Source of the DNA: an uncultured Prevotellaceae bacterium
GTDB taxonomy: Bacteria > Bacteroidota > Bacteroidia > Bacteroidales > Muribaculaceae
DNA: 50,911 bases
Direction of reading: 5' to 3'
NCBI GenBank assembly: GCA_937916085.1
Contig: CALGGO010000096.1
Location: forward strand, 1-50,911
Below the pieces are notes generated by a model. It did not search any database. It saw nothing but the letters and a program-made list of their open reading frames with translations, and had not been told where the DNA came from. A program made the position numbers and the translations under genes. Positions 1 through 7,346 of this stretch are shown piece by piece (position 1 is the stretch's first letter; the number at the start of each line of letters is the position of its first letter).

Positions 1-34
1 TACTTGATAACCAGTTAATTAACGTTAATATTTT

Positions 35-66
35 AACTTTTTGTCATGTACTAAAAAGTTTTTTTC
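35..66 (+). terminator. Possible intrinsic terminator of a gene left of the window
   Basis: An 8-bp inverted repeat (AACTTTTT at 35-42, AAAAAGTT at 53-60) is followed by a T run at 61-65, so it could end a plus-strand gene lying left of the window. The stem is AT-rich and weak. The rest of 1-262 holds no convincing gene. A TATTTTTG at 224-231 could be the -7 box for the next gene, but no TTTG box stands at the right distance. Confidence 0.35.
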
Positions 67-262
67 ATCTTAGCAAATAGCCCTGCACAAAAACCACAAA
101 TTCACACAAAAAGGACCTCTCGCAAAAATTGGCACATTTTTTGTAATTACCCCATTAAACTTCGAGACCTCGCGGTCATCTAATAGTTCGAAACGATAAA
201 AAAATTTCTATACATACTTTTTATATTTTTGTTTCACTTTAAAAAAATGTTTTTTAGGTACT

Positions 263-1189
263 ATGGAATTTTTTATAATTTTGAATGATCAACAGCATGG
301 CCCCTATACCATCGACCAACTGCGAGAGATGGGGATTGACGCCAACACCCCCGTGTGGCACAAGGGCCTTGACGACTGGACTATGGCAGCCGACATCGAC
401 GAGCTGAGAGACATGCTAGTATATTCTACCAATGAGGAAGAGATATTAGACCAACCCGCACCGCCACAATGGAACGGACGCCAACATAACGTGGCTAATA
501 GAGCGATGCAAGAAACCCCTATCGCCGCCAAGCCTAAGAAGCGCCACACTGGCCTGTGGGTGACGCTGGGCGTGATAGCCGCACTCGCTATTATCCTCAC
601 CATCACCAACCCCAAAAAGGATGACCACTGCCGCGAAATCACCAACGTGTCGCGCTCCTGGGTGAACGAGACCATCGACAACTTTGGCGGCGACAACCTG
701 ATTGGAGGGGTTGTCAAGTCGGCATCCACATGGCTCATTCGCAATGCTGTTGATGAGAATGTAAAGGTTGATAGTTACGTCCTGTTCTCTATAGGCTACA
801 TCGACACCGGCGCCGAGAAGTCACGAGTGTCACTGGGCATTCTGGGCAATGTGTTCACCTTCAACAAGGAGCAGCTCAGCGAGAAAGTGAATGAGATTAT
901 CTCCAAATATATGCAGGACGCGATAGATATTGGCGACTGGTTCTCGTTTGACGGAGGCAATCTCGACGACAGGCTGGTAGATGGCATTGTGGACATGATT
1001 GGCGACCGCGTGTTTGGCGAAAGGCCACGTGAGCGTTCGGCAACCCATGAGGAGGAAAACGTCACTAACGACAACTCTGACTCTTCGCTGATAGGAAGAA
1101 GCGAAGAATTTCTCCGTGAAGGCGCCAAGTCGATTATCCGTGAAGGCGCCGACTACCTCATCGACCAAGTGAACGACATCGGAAGATGA
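263..1189 (+). CDS. GYF_2-domain membrane protein with DUF4359-like C-terminus
   Basis: The protein has 308 residues. Residues 1-50 look like a GYF_2 domain: it opens with a YxxxNDQQxGPYT pattern, followed by a conserved W (WHKGLDDW) in the second half. Such domains are small adaptor modules that bind proline-rich peptides. A basic stretch (KPKKRH) precedes one membrane helix at about 96-114, so the GYF part is probably cytoplasmic. The rest, from TNPKKDDH on with VLFSIGYIDTG further along, resembles DUF4359, a domain of unknown role usually placed just outside the membrane helix. It stands alone on the plus strand and is closed by a strong hairpin. The function is unknown, and the DUF assignment rests on recall of the family pattern. 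Confidence 0.75.
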   Translation: MEFFIILNDQQHGPYTIDQLREMGIDANTPVWHKGLDDWTMAADIDELRDMLVYSTNEEEILDQPAPPQWNGRQHNVANRAMQETPIAAKPKKRHTGLWVTLGVIAALAIILTITNPKKDDHCREITNVSRSWVNETIDNFGGDNLIGGVVKSASTWLIRNAVDENVKVDSYVLFSIGYIDTGAEKSRVSLGILGNVFTFNKEQLSEKVNEIISKYMQDAIDIGDWFSFDGGNLDDRLVDGIVDMIGDRVFGERPRERSATHEEENVTNDNSDSSLIGRSEEFLREGAKSIIREGADYLIDQVNDIGR

Positions 1190-1203
1190 CTCTCACAACA
1201 CAA

Positions 1204-1240
1204 TGAGCCCCAAAAGTTTTTATACAACTTTTGGGGCTCA
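1204..1240. terminator. Bidirectional intrinsic terminator
   Basis: A perfect 15-bp inverted repeat (1204-1218 with 1226-1240, arm TGAGCCCCAAAAGTT) has a 7-nt loop. It lies between the convergent ends of the GYF gene and the minus-strand zinc-ribbon gene, so it can serve both. Confidence 0.85.
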
Positions 1241-1259
1241 TTTCTATTTGATGGTCCTA

Positions 1260-1727
1260 TCACCTAGATCTAATTATGCCAGTACCTCGACAATCTGGAC
1301 ACGACCATTTGAGGTAACCTTTCCCATTACAAGAACTACATCTCACAATGCCACGGTTACAACTCCCGCAATCCACTTTGCCTGAACCAGAGCAGTTTTG
1401 GCAGCGAACTACCTTGTAACCTCCACAAGTGTTGCAATAGTCCGTGCGGTCTCGATTTAATCCAGTGCCTTGGCAACGGTTGCAACGGAGCTCTCCACTA
1501 CCGAAACAAAAGCCGCAGTTGCGTTGACCATACCCACCACAATACTGACAATACTTCTCGCCATATCCTCTGCACGAGCCACATTCCACATCAATTTTTC
1601 CATCGCCACCGCATCTGTCGCAATAGCGGTCTTGGTTAGACGAAGGAATGCTCAAAGAGCAATTAATTGTCCATGTGGCAATACCAGCTGCCACAATCAT
1701 TAATAGTGAAAACAATAATTTCTTCAT
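1260..1727 (-). CDS. Secreted DnaJ-type zinc-ribbon repeat protein
   Basis: The protein has 155 residues. The N-terminus (MKKLLFSLLMIVAAGIA) is a signal peptide or membrane anchor. Nearly all the rest is about ten CxxC units, several in the form CxxCxGxG typical of the DnaJ central zinc-binding domain. There is no J domain, so this is not a DnaJ. Zinc binding and a scaffold or redox role outside the cytoplasm are inferences. It is the last gene of an AT-rich minus-strand group, 84 nt after the Sel1 gene, and ends just before the shared terminator. Many free or zinc-bound cysteines in an exported protein are unusual. No exact family is recognised. Confidence 0.75.
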   Translation of the reverse strand: MKKLLFSLLMIVAAGIATWTINCSLSIPSSNQDRYCDRCGGDGKIDVECGSCRGYGEKYCQYCGGYGQRNCGFCFGSGELRCNRCQGTGLNRDRTDYCNTCGGYKVVRCQNCSGSGKVDCGSCNRGIVRCSSCNGKGYLKWSCPDCRGTGIIRSR

Positions 1728-1811
1728 TTCTCTGATAATTTTAAAAGTTAATAATTTATATCCTTAGCTTTCAATATATTCAAATGCAAAACAAATATTT
1801 TCAATTGGTCA

Positions 1812-2960
1812 TTATTTGTTAAGGCTGTCAAGAATTCCTCTTGCATTATCTTTTTGTTTATCTGTAGCATTTTTGCTTTCTAAAACTTTTGTGACCAGTT
1901 TTTTAGCTTCATCTTTATAAGATGCATTATCTTCTTCAGAATAACACTTTGCCAGGAGATTCATTGTATCAAGATTATCTTTGTCAAATTCCATTGCTTC
2001 CCTAAGATATTCTATAGCTTTTTTGTTGTCCTTATCAACACCTAATTCAAAGTGGTATAATAAGCCTAATTGAAAATATCCGTCACTCTCTTTTTTTTTC
2101 TTAATATGTTGGTGAGCCCAGTATGCTGCTTTTGCGTATTTATTCTCTTCATAATAATACCACGAAAGAAGCATAGATGAAATTTCATCATTAAGTTCGT
2201 CTGCTTTTTTCAACCACATGACACCTCGTTGCGGGTCAGCAGTACAGCCAACACCATGTACTAGGTCGTATCCATACATTCTCATGCATACAACATGCCC
2301 TAATTCAGCACCCCTTTCCTCCCATTTGAAAGCATTAGTGTGATCTTCTAAATCATCATATATACACCCAAGTCCATACATAGCATACTTGTCATTTGAT
2401 ATTTCTGCTGATTCTTTAAAGTAAAAAATAGCTTTACTATAGTCTTTTGTGTCATAATAGCTCCAACCTAATTCATTTGCTGATTGCTCGATTGCCCATA
2501 GAATTGTTGTATCTTTTTGTTTCCCATAATCAAAGACTTTTTCAAGATACATTCTACCTCTTTTTATGTCTAAACCATTCGGGCGTAACAAACTTGAATT
2601 AATTGATTTTGTCGAAGCACCATTATCTTCTCTAGTAAAACTCATTTTACCAGAATCATTATCAATAAGAGCTCTACCAACAGCACACATTGCTTGGGGG
2701 TGACCTACGTTTGCCAAATGCGTAAAATACTGAACAGCTAAAACACTGTCTTCATTATCAACAGCATCGCAAGCCCTCTTGAAAAGTTCGTTAACCGGTA
2801 GATTGTAATCTATAGATCTACCCTTATTAGTAGAAGACTTTGTGCTAGCTACAGTCTTTGTAACTTTCTTATTAGTGCTCTTTCGCTTCTTTTGAGCTTC
2901 TGCAGTTGATAGTAACAATAATGTTGAAAGAAATAACAGAAAAAATCTCATTTTTGTCAT
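1812..2960 (-). CDS. Secreted Sel1/TPR-like repeat protein (A)
   Basis: The protein has 382 residues. A signal peptide (MTKMRFFLLFLSTLLLLSTAEA) is followed by a basic linker rich in K, S and T. The rest holds Sel1-like repeats, seen in pieces such as A-x-x-G-x-x-x-x-x-G-V-x-x-D-x-x-x-A-x-x-W/Y-L, for example GVGCTADPQRGVMWLKKA and GVDKDNKKAIEYLREA. Sel1 repeats form alpha-solenoids that bind other proteins. It is a paralogue of the next gene upstream, with the same layout and the same AQKKRK start after the signal peptide. The gap to that gene is 26 nt, so they are likely co-transcribed. A role as an envelope scaffold is inference. Confidence 0.8.
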   Translation of the reverse strand: MTKMRFFLLFLSTLLLLSTAEAQKKRKSTNKKVTKTVASTKSSTNKGRSIDYNLPVNELFKRACDAVDNEDSVLAVQYFTHLANVGHPQAMCAVGRALIDNDSGKMSFTREDNGASTKSINSSLLRPNGLDIKRGRMYLEKVFDYGKQKDTTILWAIEQSANELGWSYYDTKDYSKAIFYFKESAEISNDKYAMYGLGCIYDDLEDHTNAFKWEERGAELGHVVCMRMYGYDLVHGVGCTADPQRGVMWLKKADELNDEISSMLLSWYYYEENKYAKAAYWAHQHIKKKKESDGYFQLGLLYHFELGVDKDNKKAIEYLREAMEFDKDNLDTMNLLAKCYSEEDNASYKDEAKKLVTKVLESKNATDKQKDNARGILDSLNK

Positions 2961-2986
2961 AATAAAATATTTATAGTGTTAGAATA

Positions 2987-4063
2987 TCAATGAATAAGAG
3001 AGTTCAACTCATCTTTTGCTTTTTCTTTCTGATCATTACTGCTTTTTTTACTTTCTAACACTTTATTGAAAAGTTCAATTGCTTTTTTGGAAGACTTCTC
3101 AACACCGATGCCTTCTTTATAATATTTTGCTAACCAAAACATATATTCTGGATTATCTTGTTCCAAATCATAAGCTTTTTTTATATAAAAAAAGGCTTTA
3201 TCATCGTCTTCAGCTACACCTTCACCCGCGTTATAACAAAAACTAAGAAGATAGTGTGAGCAAGAATAATATGGAGTATCTTCAAATCCTTGTTGTTTAG
3301 CCCTCTTAATTAATTCTTGCAGCCAAAAAACAGCTTTCGATGTATCTTCAGTTTTAAAATAGTAATAATCTCCAAGTAAAAAACACGAGGGACAATCATT
3401 TTTGTCTGCGGCTTTTTTTAGCCATTTTATTCCTTCTTCTGGATTAACAGCACAACCTTCTCCATTAAGAAGCATATTTCCATAGTGCTTCATTCCACTT
3501 GAATAACCTTTTTCTGCGCTTTTCTTCTCCCAGTAGAGAGATGATTTATAATCGCTTTTTTTATAATATGAAAATCCTATTATGTCATATTCATATGAAT
3601 AGTCATCATCATAAAAATATGTACTACATGAATCAATATAATTTTTTATATAATAAATAGCTTTATCATAATCTGGCTTATTGATTCCAAAATCACTTGG
3701 TTTGTATCTGAATATAATATCTTTTGTGCTATCTCTTACAGAAATAACTGTAAATTCAAGATCTAGGTTATCACTTGCAAAGTAAGCCTCGCCTAAAATA
3801 TGTGATGCAAATTCATTACCTTTCTCTGCTGCTAATTTAACATAATAGATTGCATCCTTTTTGCAATCTTCTTCAATAGCTTCTTTGAACTTAATCCACA
3901 ACTCATCAGCTGACAGATTGAGGTTTTTATTATCTTTATTCTGAATTATTGCGGCAGTTGATATAACTTTTTTTGAGGGGGTCTTTCGTTTCTTTTGAGC
4001 ATTGGTCGATGCTGGCAAAAATAAAGCTGCCAACACCATAATTATAATAAATCTTGTTCTCAT
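2987..4063 (-). CDS. Secreted Sel1/TPR-like repeat protein (B)
   Basis: The protein has 358 residues. It has a signal peptide (MRTRFIIIMVLAALFLPASTNA), then AQKKRKTPSKK, almost the same junction as its downstream paralogue. Sel1-type repeats follow, for example GEGCAVNPEEGIKWLKKA, GEGVAEDDDKAFFYIKKA and GIGVEKSSKKAIELFNK. It starts 11 nt after the preceding gene and ends 26 nt before its paralogue, so the pair looks like a tandem duplication inside an operon. The gene is visibly AT-rich compared with housekeeping genes such as frr in this window. Binding partners cannot be read from the sequence. Confidence 0.8.
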   Translation of the reverse strand: MRTRFIIIMVLAALFLPASTNAQKKRKTPSKKVISTAAIIQNKDNKNLNLSADELWIKFKEAIEEDCKKDAIYYVKLAAEKGNEFASHILGEAYFASDNLDLEFTVISVRDSTKDIIFRYKPSDFGINKPDYDKAIYYIKNYIDSCSTYFYDDDYSYEYDIIGFSYYKKSDYKSSLYWEKKSAEKGYSSGMKHYGNMLLNGEGCAVNPEEGIKWLKKAADKNDCPSCFLLGDYYYFKTEDTSKAVFWLQELIKRAKQQGFEDTPYYSCSHYLLSFCYNAGEGVAEDDDKAFFYIKKAYDLEQDNPEYMFWLAKYYKEGIGVEKSSKKAIELFNKVLESKKSSNDQKEKAKDELNSLIH

Positions 4064-4074
4064 TGGATTCTCTT

Positions 4075-4806
4075 TTATTTCTTTTTATTTTGTGTGTTAT
4101 TAGTGTTAGCTGGGAAATAAATATCGGTTTCATAAGTACAATCGGCAATAGCGCGAAGCATTGCGTTTATTGTAGCACGTGTGCTGAATGGGTCAAACTT
4201 GGTTTTATAGTTTCCTTTGCCCAATTCCAAATTCTTAATATCGCTAGAGGTAAGCATAGTGGCTATAAATGTTTCATGTTCAAGCGATTCTGGATCTGGT
4301 TCGCCTTTGCAATGCAGCTCACTAAAATCCACAGTAAGGGAAATACGGCAAGCTTGATGAAATTGTGGATAATTTGGATCCATGCTAAAAAGTCTTTGAA
4401 CCATATCCCCCTTCCACGTTCTCCCCCTGCAAGAGCAAATGCCTGTTAGCTTTTTTCCGTTCTTCATTTGAAGTGTGATAGGCAGTTGAACCCAATTATC
4501 TCCCGTCTTGCTACAAAGATCGAAAAGAGATCCATCTACAAGTTTAAAAATTGATATTCGCAAAGATTTAGAGAAACCTTCCTTCCCCACTATCTGAATG
4601 TCAGCCAACTGACTGCCTCCCATTTTCACATATACGCCTAAATATTCTGCCGCGTATTTACTGGGATCATTATGAAGTTTAGCTACAAAAAGTTGTTCTT
4701 CGTCATCCCAAATAGTCACGAATTGCGCTGGACCATATTCATAATCAGCCCAAGTCACATGAGAAAAAGTAATTAGAAGTAATGTTATTGATATAAAACG
4801 TTTCAT
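4075..4806 (-). CDS. Secreted protein of unknown function
   Basis: The protein has 243 residues with a clear signal peptide (MKRFISITLLLITFSHVTWA). The mature part shows no motif I recognise. It holds three closely spaced cysteines around GICSCRG (about residue 124) and a lysine-rich tail. It sits 11-12 nt from both neighbours in a tight minus-strand operon, between a beta-barrel-like protein and two Sel1 proteins, so it probably acts in the periplasm or at the outer membrane with them. The overlapping readings on the plus strand are weaker and lack a signal peptide. Confidence 0.7.
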   Translation of the reverse strand: MKRFISITLLLITFSHVTWADYEYGPAQFVTIWDDEEQLFVAKLHNDPSKYAAEYLGVYVKMGGSQLADIQIVGKEGFSKSLRISIFKLVDGSLFDLCSKTGDNWVQLPITLQMKNGKKLTGICSCRGRTWKGDMVQRLFSMDPNYPQFHQACRISLTVDFSELHCKGEPDPESLEHETFIATMLTSSDIKNLELGKGNYKTKFDPFSTRATINAMLRAIADCTYETDIYFPANTNNTQNKKK

Positions 4807-4817
4807 AATATTATAGT

Positions 4818-5528
4818 TTAATTAAAACAAAATCGATAAACAAGTCCTGCTCGCCAAATGAATTTGATGTACGGATTGCCGTCATTCCCATCAGTATTGA
4901 AGCTTAATGCACATCCAAGAGAAGCTTCAGCACCAAGTCCTTTGTATATCTTTTGGCTGTATCCTGTTGCCATTGTTAAGCCATAAGATGTGTCTCCGAG
5001 TTTTTTATAATATGTCTCACCAACACCCATCTCTAAGTTCCAATTCTTTACCCATAATTGAAGTCCTGCTGTCCATCGTATTTTTTTTAGATTGTATTTC
5101 CATTCGTCATAATGAGTGTTGAAACCGACTCTTGCAAATATTCCTAACACAATTGGAGTTCTATATTGCAATCCTATAGATGGTCCCTCAATATGGGCAT
5201 CATAGGCTGCAGAGATGTCTAATCGTTTGCAGTCTTCTCCCCACTCTTTCATTGCATCAACAGCTATATCCATACCTAATCGAGCTGCATCTCCCACGGC
5301 ATTAGTAAGTTTTTGCATGCCAGGTCCATTAATAATATCATCTGCAGCATGACTTGAACTTTGACTTGACGATTGATTAAGTGGTGGCAGTTCGCCAGAA
5401 CCAGATGAGCCTCGCGGCGGCAATTGCTTGCGTGGAAGTTGGCCATTAGCTTCTAAAGCCGAAAAAAAGATAACAAAAACCAATAGAAGCAATAAATGCC
5501 ATTTCTTGCGAAGATAAAAGATATCCAT
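4818..5528 (-). CDS. Small outer-membrane beta-barrel-like protein
   Basis: The protein has 236 residues. It has a hydrophobic N-terminal export segment (about residues 10-28), a low-complexity Ser/Pro/Gly linker (about 30-60), then a region with alternating polar and hydrophobic residues and many aromatics (GLQYRTPIVLGIFARVGF, WNLEMGVGETYY). It ends YRFCFN, close to the C-terminal aromatic pattern of outer-membrane barrels. It is the first gene of the AT-rich operon that runs down to 1260, and starts about 45 nt after the end of RNA-1. The barrel call is an inference from composition; no named family is recognised. Confidence 0.65.
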   Translation of the reverse strand: MDIFYLRKKWHLLLLLVFVIFFSALEANGQLPRKQLPPRGSSGSGELPPLNQSSSQSSSHAADDIINGPGMQKLTNAVGDAARLGMDIAVDAMKEWGEDCKRLDISAAYDAHIEGPSIGLQYRTPIVLGIFARVGFNTHYDEWKYNLKKIRWTAGLQLWVKNWNLEMGVGETYYKKLGDTSYGLTMATGYSQKIYKGLGAEASLGCALSFNTDGNDGNPYIKFIWRAGLVYRFCFN

Positions 5529-5570
5529 TCTGTAATCCAGACCTTATTAGCCACCCCTGATTTCAGGCAT

Positions 5571-5619
5571 TATAAAAAACAAAAAGACGTGGGTAGCTGT
5601 ACTTCTGCTTATCCCACGT
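5571..5619 (-). terminator. Terminator of RNA-1
   Basis: On the minus strand ACGTGGG (5613-5619) pairs with CCCACGT (5587-5593), with a further AGC/GCT pairing inside. It is followed by CTTTTTGTTTTTT. This is a standard intrinsic terminator, and the first gene of the operon begins about 45 nt further on. Confidence 0.8.
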
Positions 5620-5873
5620 ACAGGCTCTCGCATTGCCTTCGCCCTGGATAAGCAACTGCAGTTAGCCCACGCCAATGTGAATGTTATATGCATTTTCACG
5701 CCATCATAGCGATGACATGAGGGCATAGTATTCACCCAACGTGGACGCCTACCTTGTTGCCGTATCTTCAGGACTAAACAAATTTGCGAGATTTGTACAT
5801 GGAAGATAACGCCGTTAGTAAACGTCCTTTACCAAAATGTTATGACCCGCCGCCCTCTCTTGGGCTAACTTGT
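5573..5873 (-). ncRNA. RNA-1: structured RNA of about 300 nt, family shared with RNA-2
   Basis: A strong promoter (TTTG, 20 nt, TATCTTTGC) and an intrinsic terminator bound a region of about 300 nt with no convincing gene. It shares with the region at 36345-36687 these identical blocks, in the same order: TTGCGAGATT on the plus strand (5784-5793), TCACCCAA (5732-5739), GGCTCTCGCATTGCC (5623-5637), then a terminator hairpin. The first block lies in the loop of a hairpin whose outer stem here is GAAGATA (5802-5808) with TATCTTC (5763-5769). The second RNA has a different stem in the same place, which is covariation. Promoter-to-terminator size and order limits suggest a Bacteroidales-specific RNA such as the Bacteroidales-1 family, or a 6S-like RNA, but I cannot confirm either. 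It could also be an attenuating leader of the genes at 5528-1260. Confidence 0.75.
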
Positions 5874-5878
5874 CGATT

Positions 5879-5911
5879 GCAAAGATAACGCTATTTTTTA
5901 GATTTCACAAA
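5879..5911 (-). promoter_or_regulatory. Promoter of RNA-1
   Basis: On the minus strand TTTG (5908-5911) and TATCTTTGC (5879-5887) are 20 nt apart. This matches the Bacteroidetes housekeeping-sigma consensus exactly. Confidence 0.85.
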
Positions 5912-5991
5912 GAATATAGGTTTTTTTTGAAAAAATTCACGCCATAATTAATAAAATGGCTTGGCAGTTGATTGCCAAGCCATTTTTGTTA

Positions 5992-6435
5992 TCACAGCTC
6001 GTCGTGGGCGAAGGCGAGAAGCAGCTTCGACTTGTAGCGACGCCACTCGAGGTAGAAGATGCTGCTGCCATACTGCATGCCACGCGCGTCAATCTCGCCA
6101 TAGTGGCGCATCAGCACGAAGTTTGACAGCAGCGCCACCAGGGTGTCGTGAAGCGCCTCGTCAAACGACGTCGGCTGCCGATGCCTGAACTCGAAGGTCA
6201 TCATGATGTTGCGTGACTCGATGTTGGGGTTGTAGTTGTCGAAGGTGAGGTAGCCCATCACGCGCTGACGGATATCGGCATATCCCTCCTTGAGTTTGAG
6301 CAGCAACATGCGGCGGTTGTCGGGAGTAAGCACCCTCATACCCTCGTTATAAGCGGCATGCCAGGCACTCTGAGCATACACATAGTTGAGAACTTCGTCA
6401 AAATCGATGTAAATAGTGATACTGTTGTTTTTCAT
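5992..6435 (-). CDS. Hypothetical protein, 147 residues
   Basis: No signal peptide or membrane helix is visible. The start (MKNNSITIYIDFDEVLNYVY) is followed by a mostly alpha/beta-looking chain with many aromatic and basic residues (FRHRQP, YLEWRRYKSK). I do not recognise the family. The coding sequence is GC-rich, with steady use of C/G third positions like the housekeeping genes here, which supports its being real. It lies upstream of RNA-1 and downstream of another small unknown gene (6666-7115). Both are on the minus strand and separated by dense repeats, so joint expression is uncertain. Confidence 0.6.
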   Translation of the reverse strand: MKNNSITIYIDFDEVLNYVYAQSAWHAAYNEGMRVLTPDNRRMLLLKLKEGYADIRQRVMGYLTFDNYNPNIESRNIMMTFEFRHRQPTSFDEALHDTLVALLSNFVLMRHYGEIDARGMQYGSSIFYLEWRRYKSKLLLAFAHDEL

Positions 6436-6478
6436 GGTTTTTTTTAAAAAAAAAAGTTTAGAGTTTAGAGACTTCTAT

Positions 6479-6548
6479 AATGCAGAATGCGGAATGCAGA
6501 ATGCAGAATGCAGAATTTTCTGAAACTGAATACTGATAACTGAAAACT
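6479..6548. repeat. Heptamer array (AATGCAG-type, ten units)
   Basis: Ten consecutive 7-nt units: five of the AATGCAG/AATGCGG type, then five that drift (AATTTTC, TGAAACT, GAATACT, GATAACT, GAAAACT). A shorter GTTTAGA pair stands just before it near 6454-6468. No coding content. Confidence 0.8.
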
Positions 6549-6667
6549 AGCGAGCACCGCGAGCGGCAAACTAGCGAACGTCAGTGAGCGGCAAACTAGC
6601 AAGCGCAGCTTGCGGCAAACTAGCGAGCGCAGCGAGCGGCACAACTAGCGAGCGCAGCGAGCGACTC
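6545..6667. repeat. Minisatellite, five 24/25-nt units
   Basis: Units begin AACTAGC at 6545, 6569, 6594, 6618 and 6643. Each carries a GCGAGC...GCGAGCGGC core that is nearly self-complementary. The array runs into the stop codon of the gene at 6666. Confidence 0.85.
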
Positions 6668-7115
6668 ACGCTGCTCTGCCGTAAGGCCTTCGGCAGTTCA
6701 TCTTGCTCAGTTCGCGCTTGATGATGACCCAGGCATGCTCCTCGGCGAGGAAGAACCGTGATGCCCGGCACTGCTCGAGGACCAGCTCCACCGCTTGGGC
6801 TATCGACAGCCTGCACTCACGCATCAGGCGTTCCACGCGGGCGGTAATCTCCAGCCACATGTCACGGATGCAGCTGCTCTTGAAAGCTATGGCATCCTTG
6901 TCGCGCAGCAGCTGCGCCACCACGATATAGGCGCGGTCGAAGCCCACATGGTATCGCGGACTCCCGCTCGCAAGCGCCATGGTGAGCGCCACGTGGCGCA
7001 TGTTCTTCACTCGACAAGCCTTGAGGCTGTCATAAATCTCGCAATAGAGCTCCGTGAGCTCCCTGTCGCGCTCGGCACGACGCTGAGCGCTCTCACTTTG
7101 GTTAAAATAATTCAT
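6666..7115 (-). CDS. Hypothetical helical protein, 149 residues
   Basis: The start is placed at the ATG at 7113-7115 (MNYFNQSESAQRRAERDREL), because a perfect promoter lies at 7158-7191 and the longer reading upstream of it is AT-rich non-coding sequence. The chain is rich in Arg, Glu, Ala and Leu and is probably all helical. It has the look of a small cytoplasmic or nucleic-acid-related protein, but no motif allows a function. The C-terminus (MNCRRPYGRAA) meets the minisatellite at its stop codon. GC-rich codon use agrees with the neighbouring CoA transferase. Confidence 0.6.
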   Translation of the reverse strand: MNYFNQSESAQRRAERDRELTELYCEIYDSLKACRVKNMRHVALTMALASGSPRYHVGFDRAYIVVAQLLRDKDAIAFKSSCIRDMWLEITARVERLMRECRLSIAQAVELVLEQCRASRFFLAEEHAWVIIKRELSKMNCRRPYGRAA

Positions 7116-7157
7116 TTGTGTTGTTTTTAGAAATAAGGTTTGTAATAATTTCACGAT

Positions 7158-7191
7158 GCAAAGATAATATATTGGAATGGTAAAATGCAAA
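7158..7191 (-). promoter_or_regulatory. Promoter of the gene at 6666-7115
   Basis: On the minus strand TTTG (7188-7191) and TATCTTTGC (7158-7166) are 21 nt apart. The expected start point is about 40 nt before the ATG. Confidence 0.8.
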
Positions 7192-7226
7192 TAATTTAAG
7201 GTTATTTTACAATATTCTTTTAGAAA

Positions 7227-7259
7227 GTGAAGAAAAAGGGACGGTTCCTTTTTCTTCAC
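7227..7259. repeat. Hairpin element GTGAAGAAAAAGG, possible terminator
   Basis: A 13-bp inverted repeat (7227-7239 with 7247-7259) has loop GACGGTT. A decayed copy of the same element lies at 15681-15713. This one is downstream of the CoA transferase and may end its transcript. A second, fully palindromic AT dyad (AGGTAATATTACCT) stands at 7330-7343, next to that gene's stop codon. Confidence 0.6.
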
Positions 7260-7346
7260 CTTTTGACAGATGTGCGCATAAAAATGTGACGTTCAAAGAT
7301 TAAAATCCTTAAACGCCACAAATATTTTTAGGTAATATTACCTTTT

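Noticed and set aside
5547..5735. 62-residue minus-strand frame within RNA-1
   Set aside because: It crosses the terminator hairpin and the conserved RNA blocks, and no matching frame exists in RNA-2.
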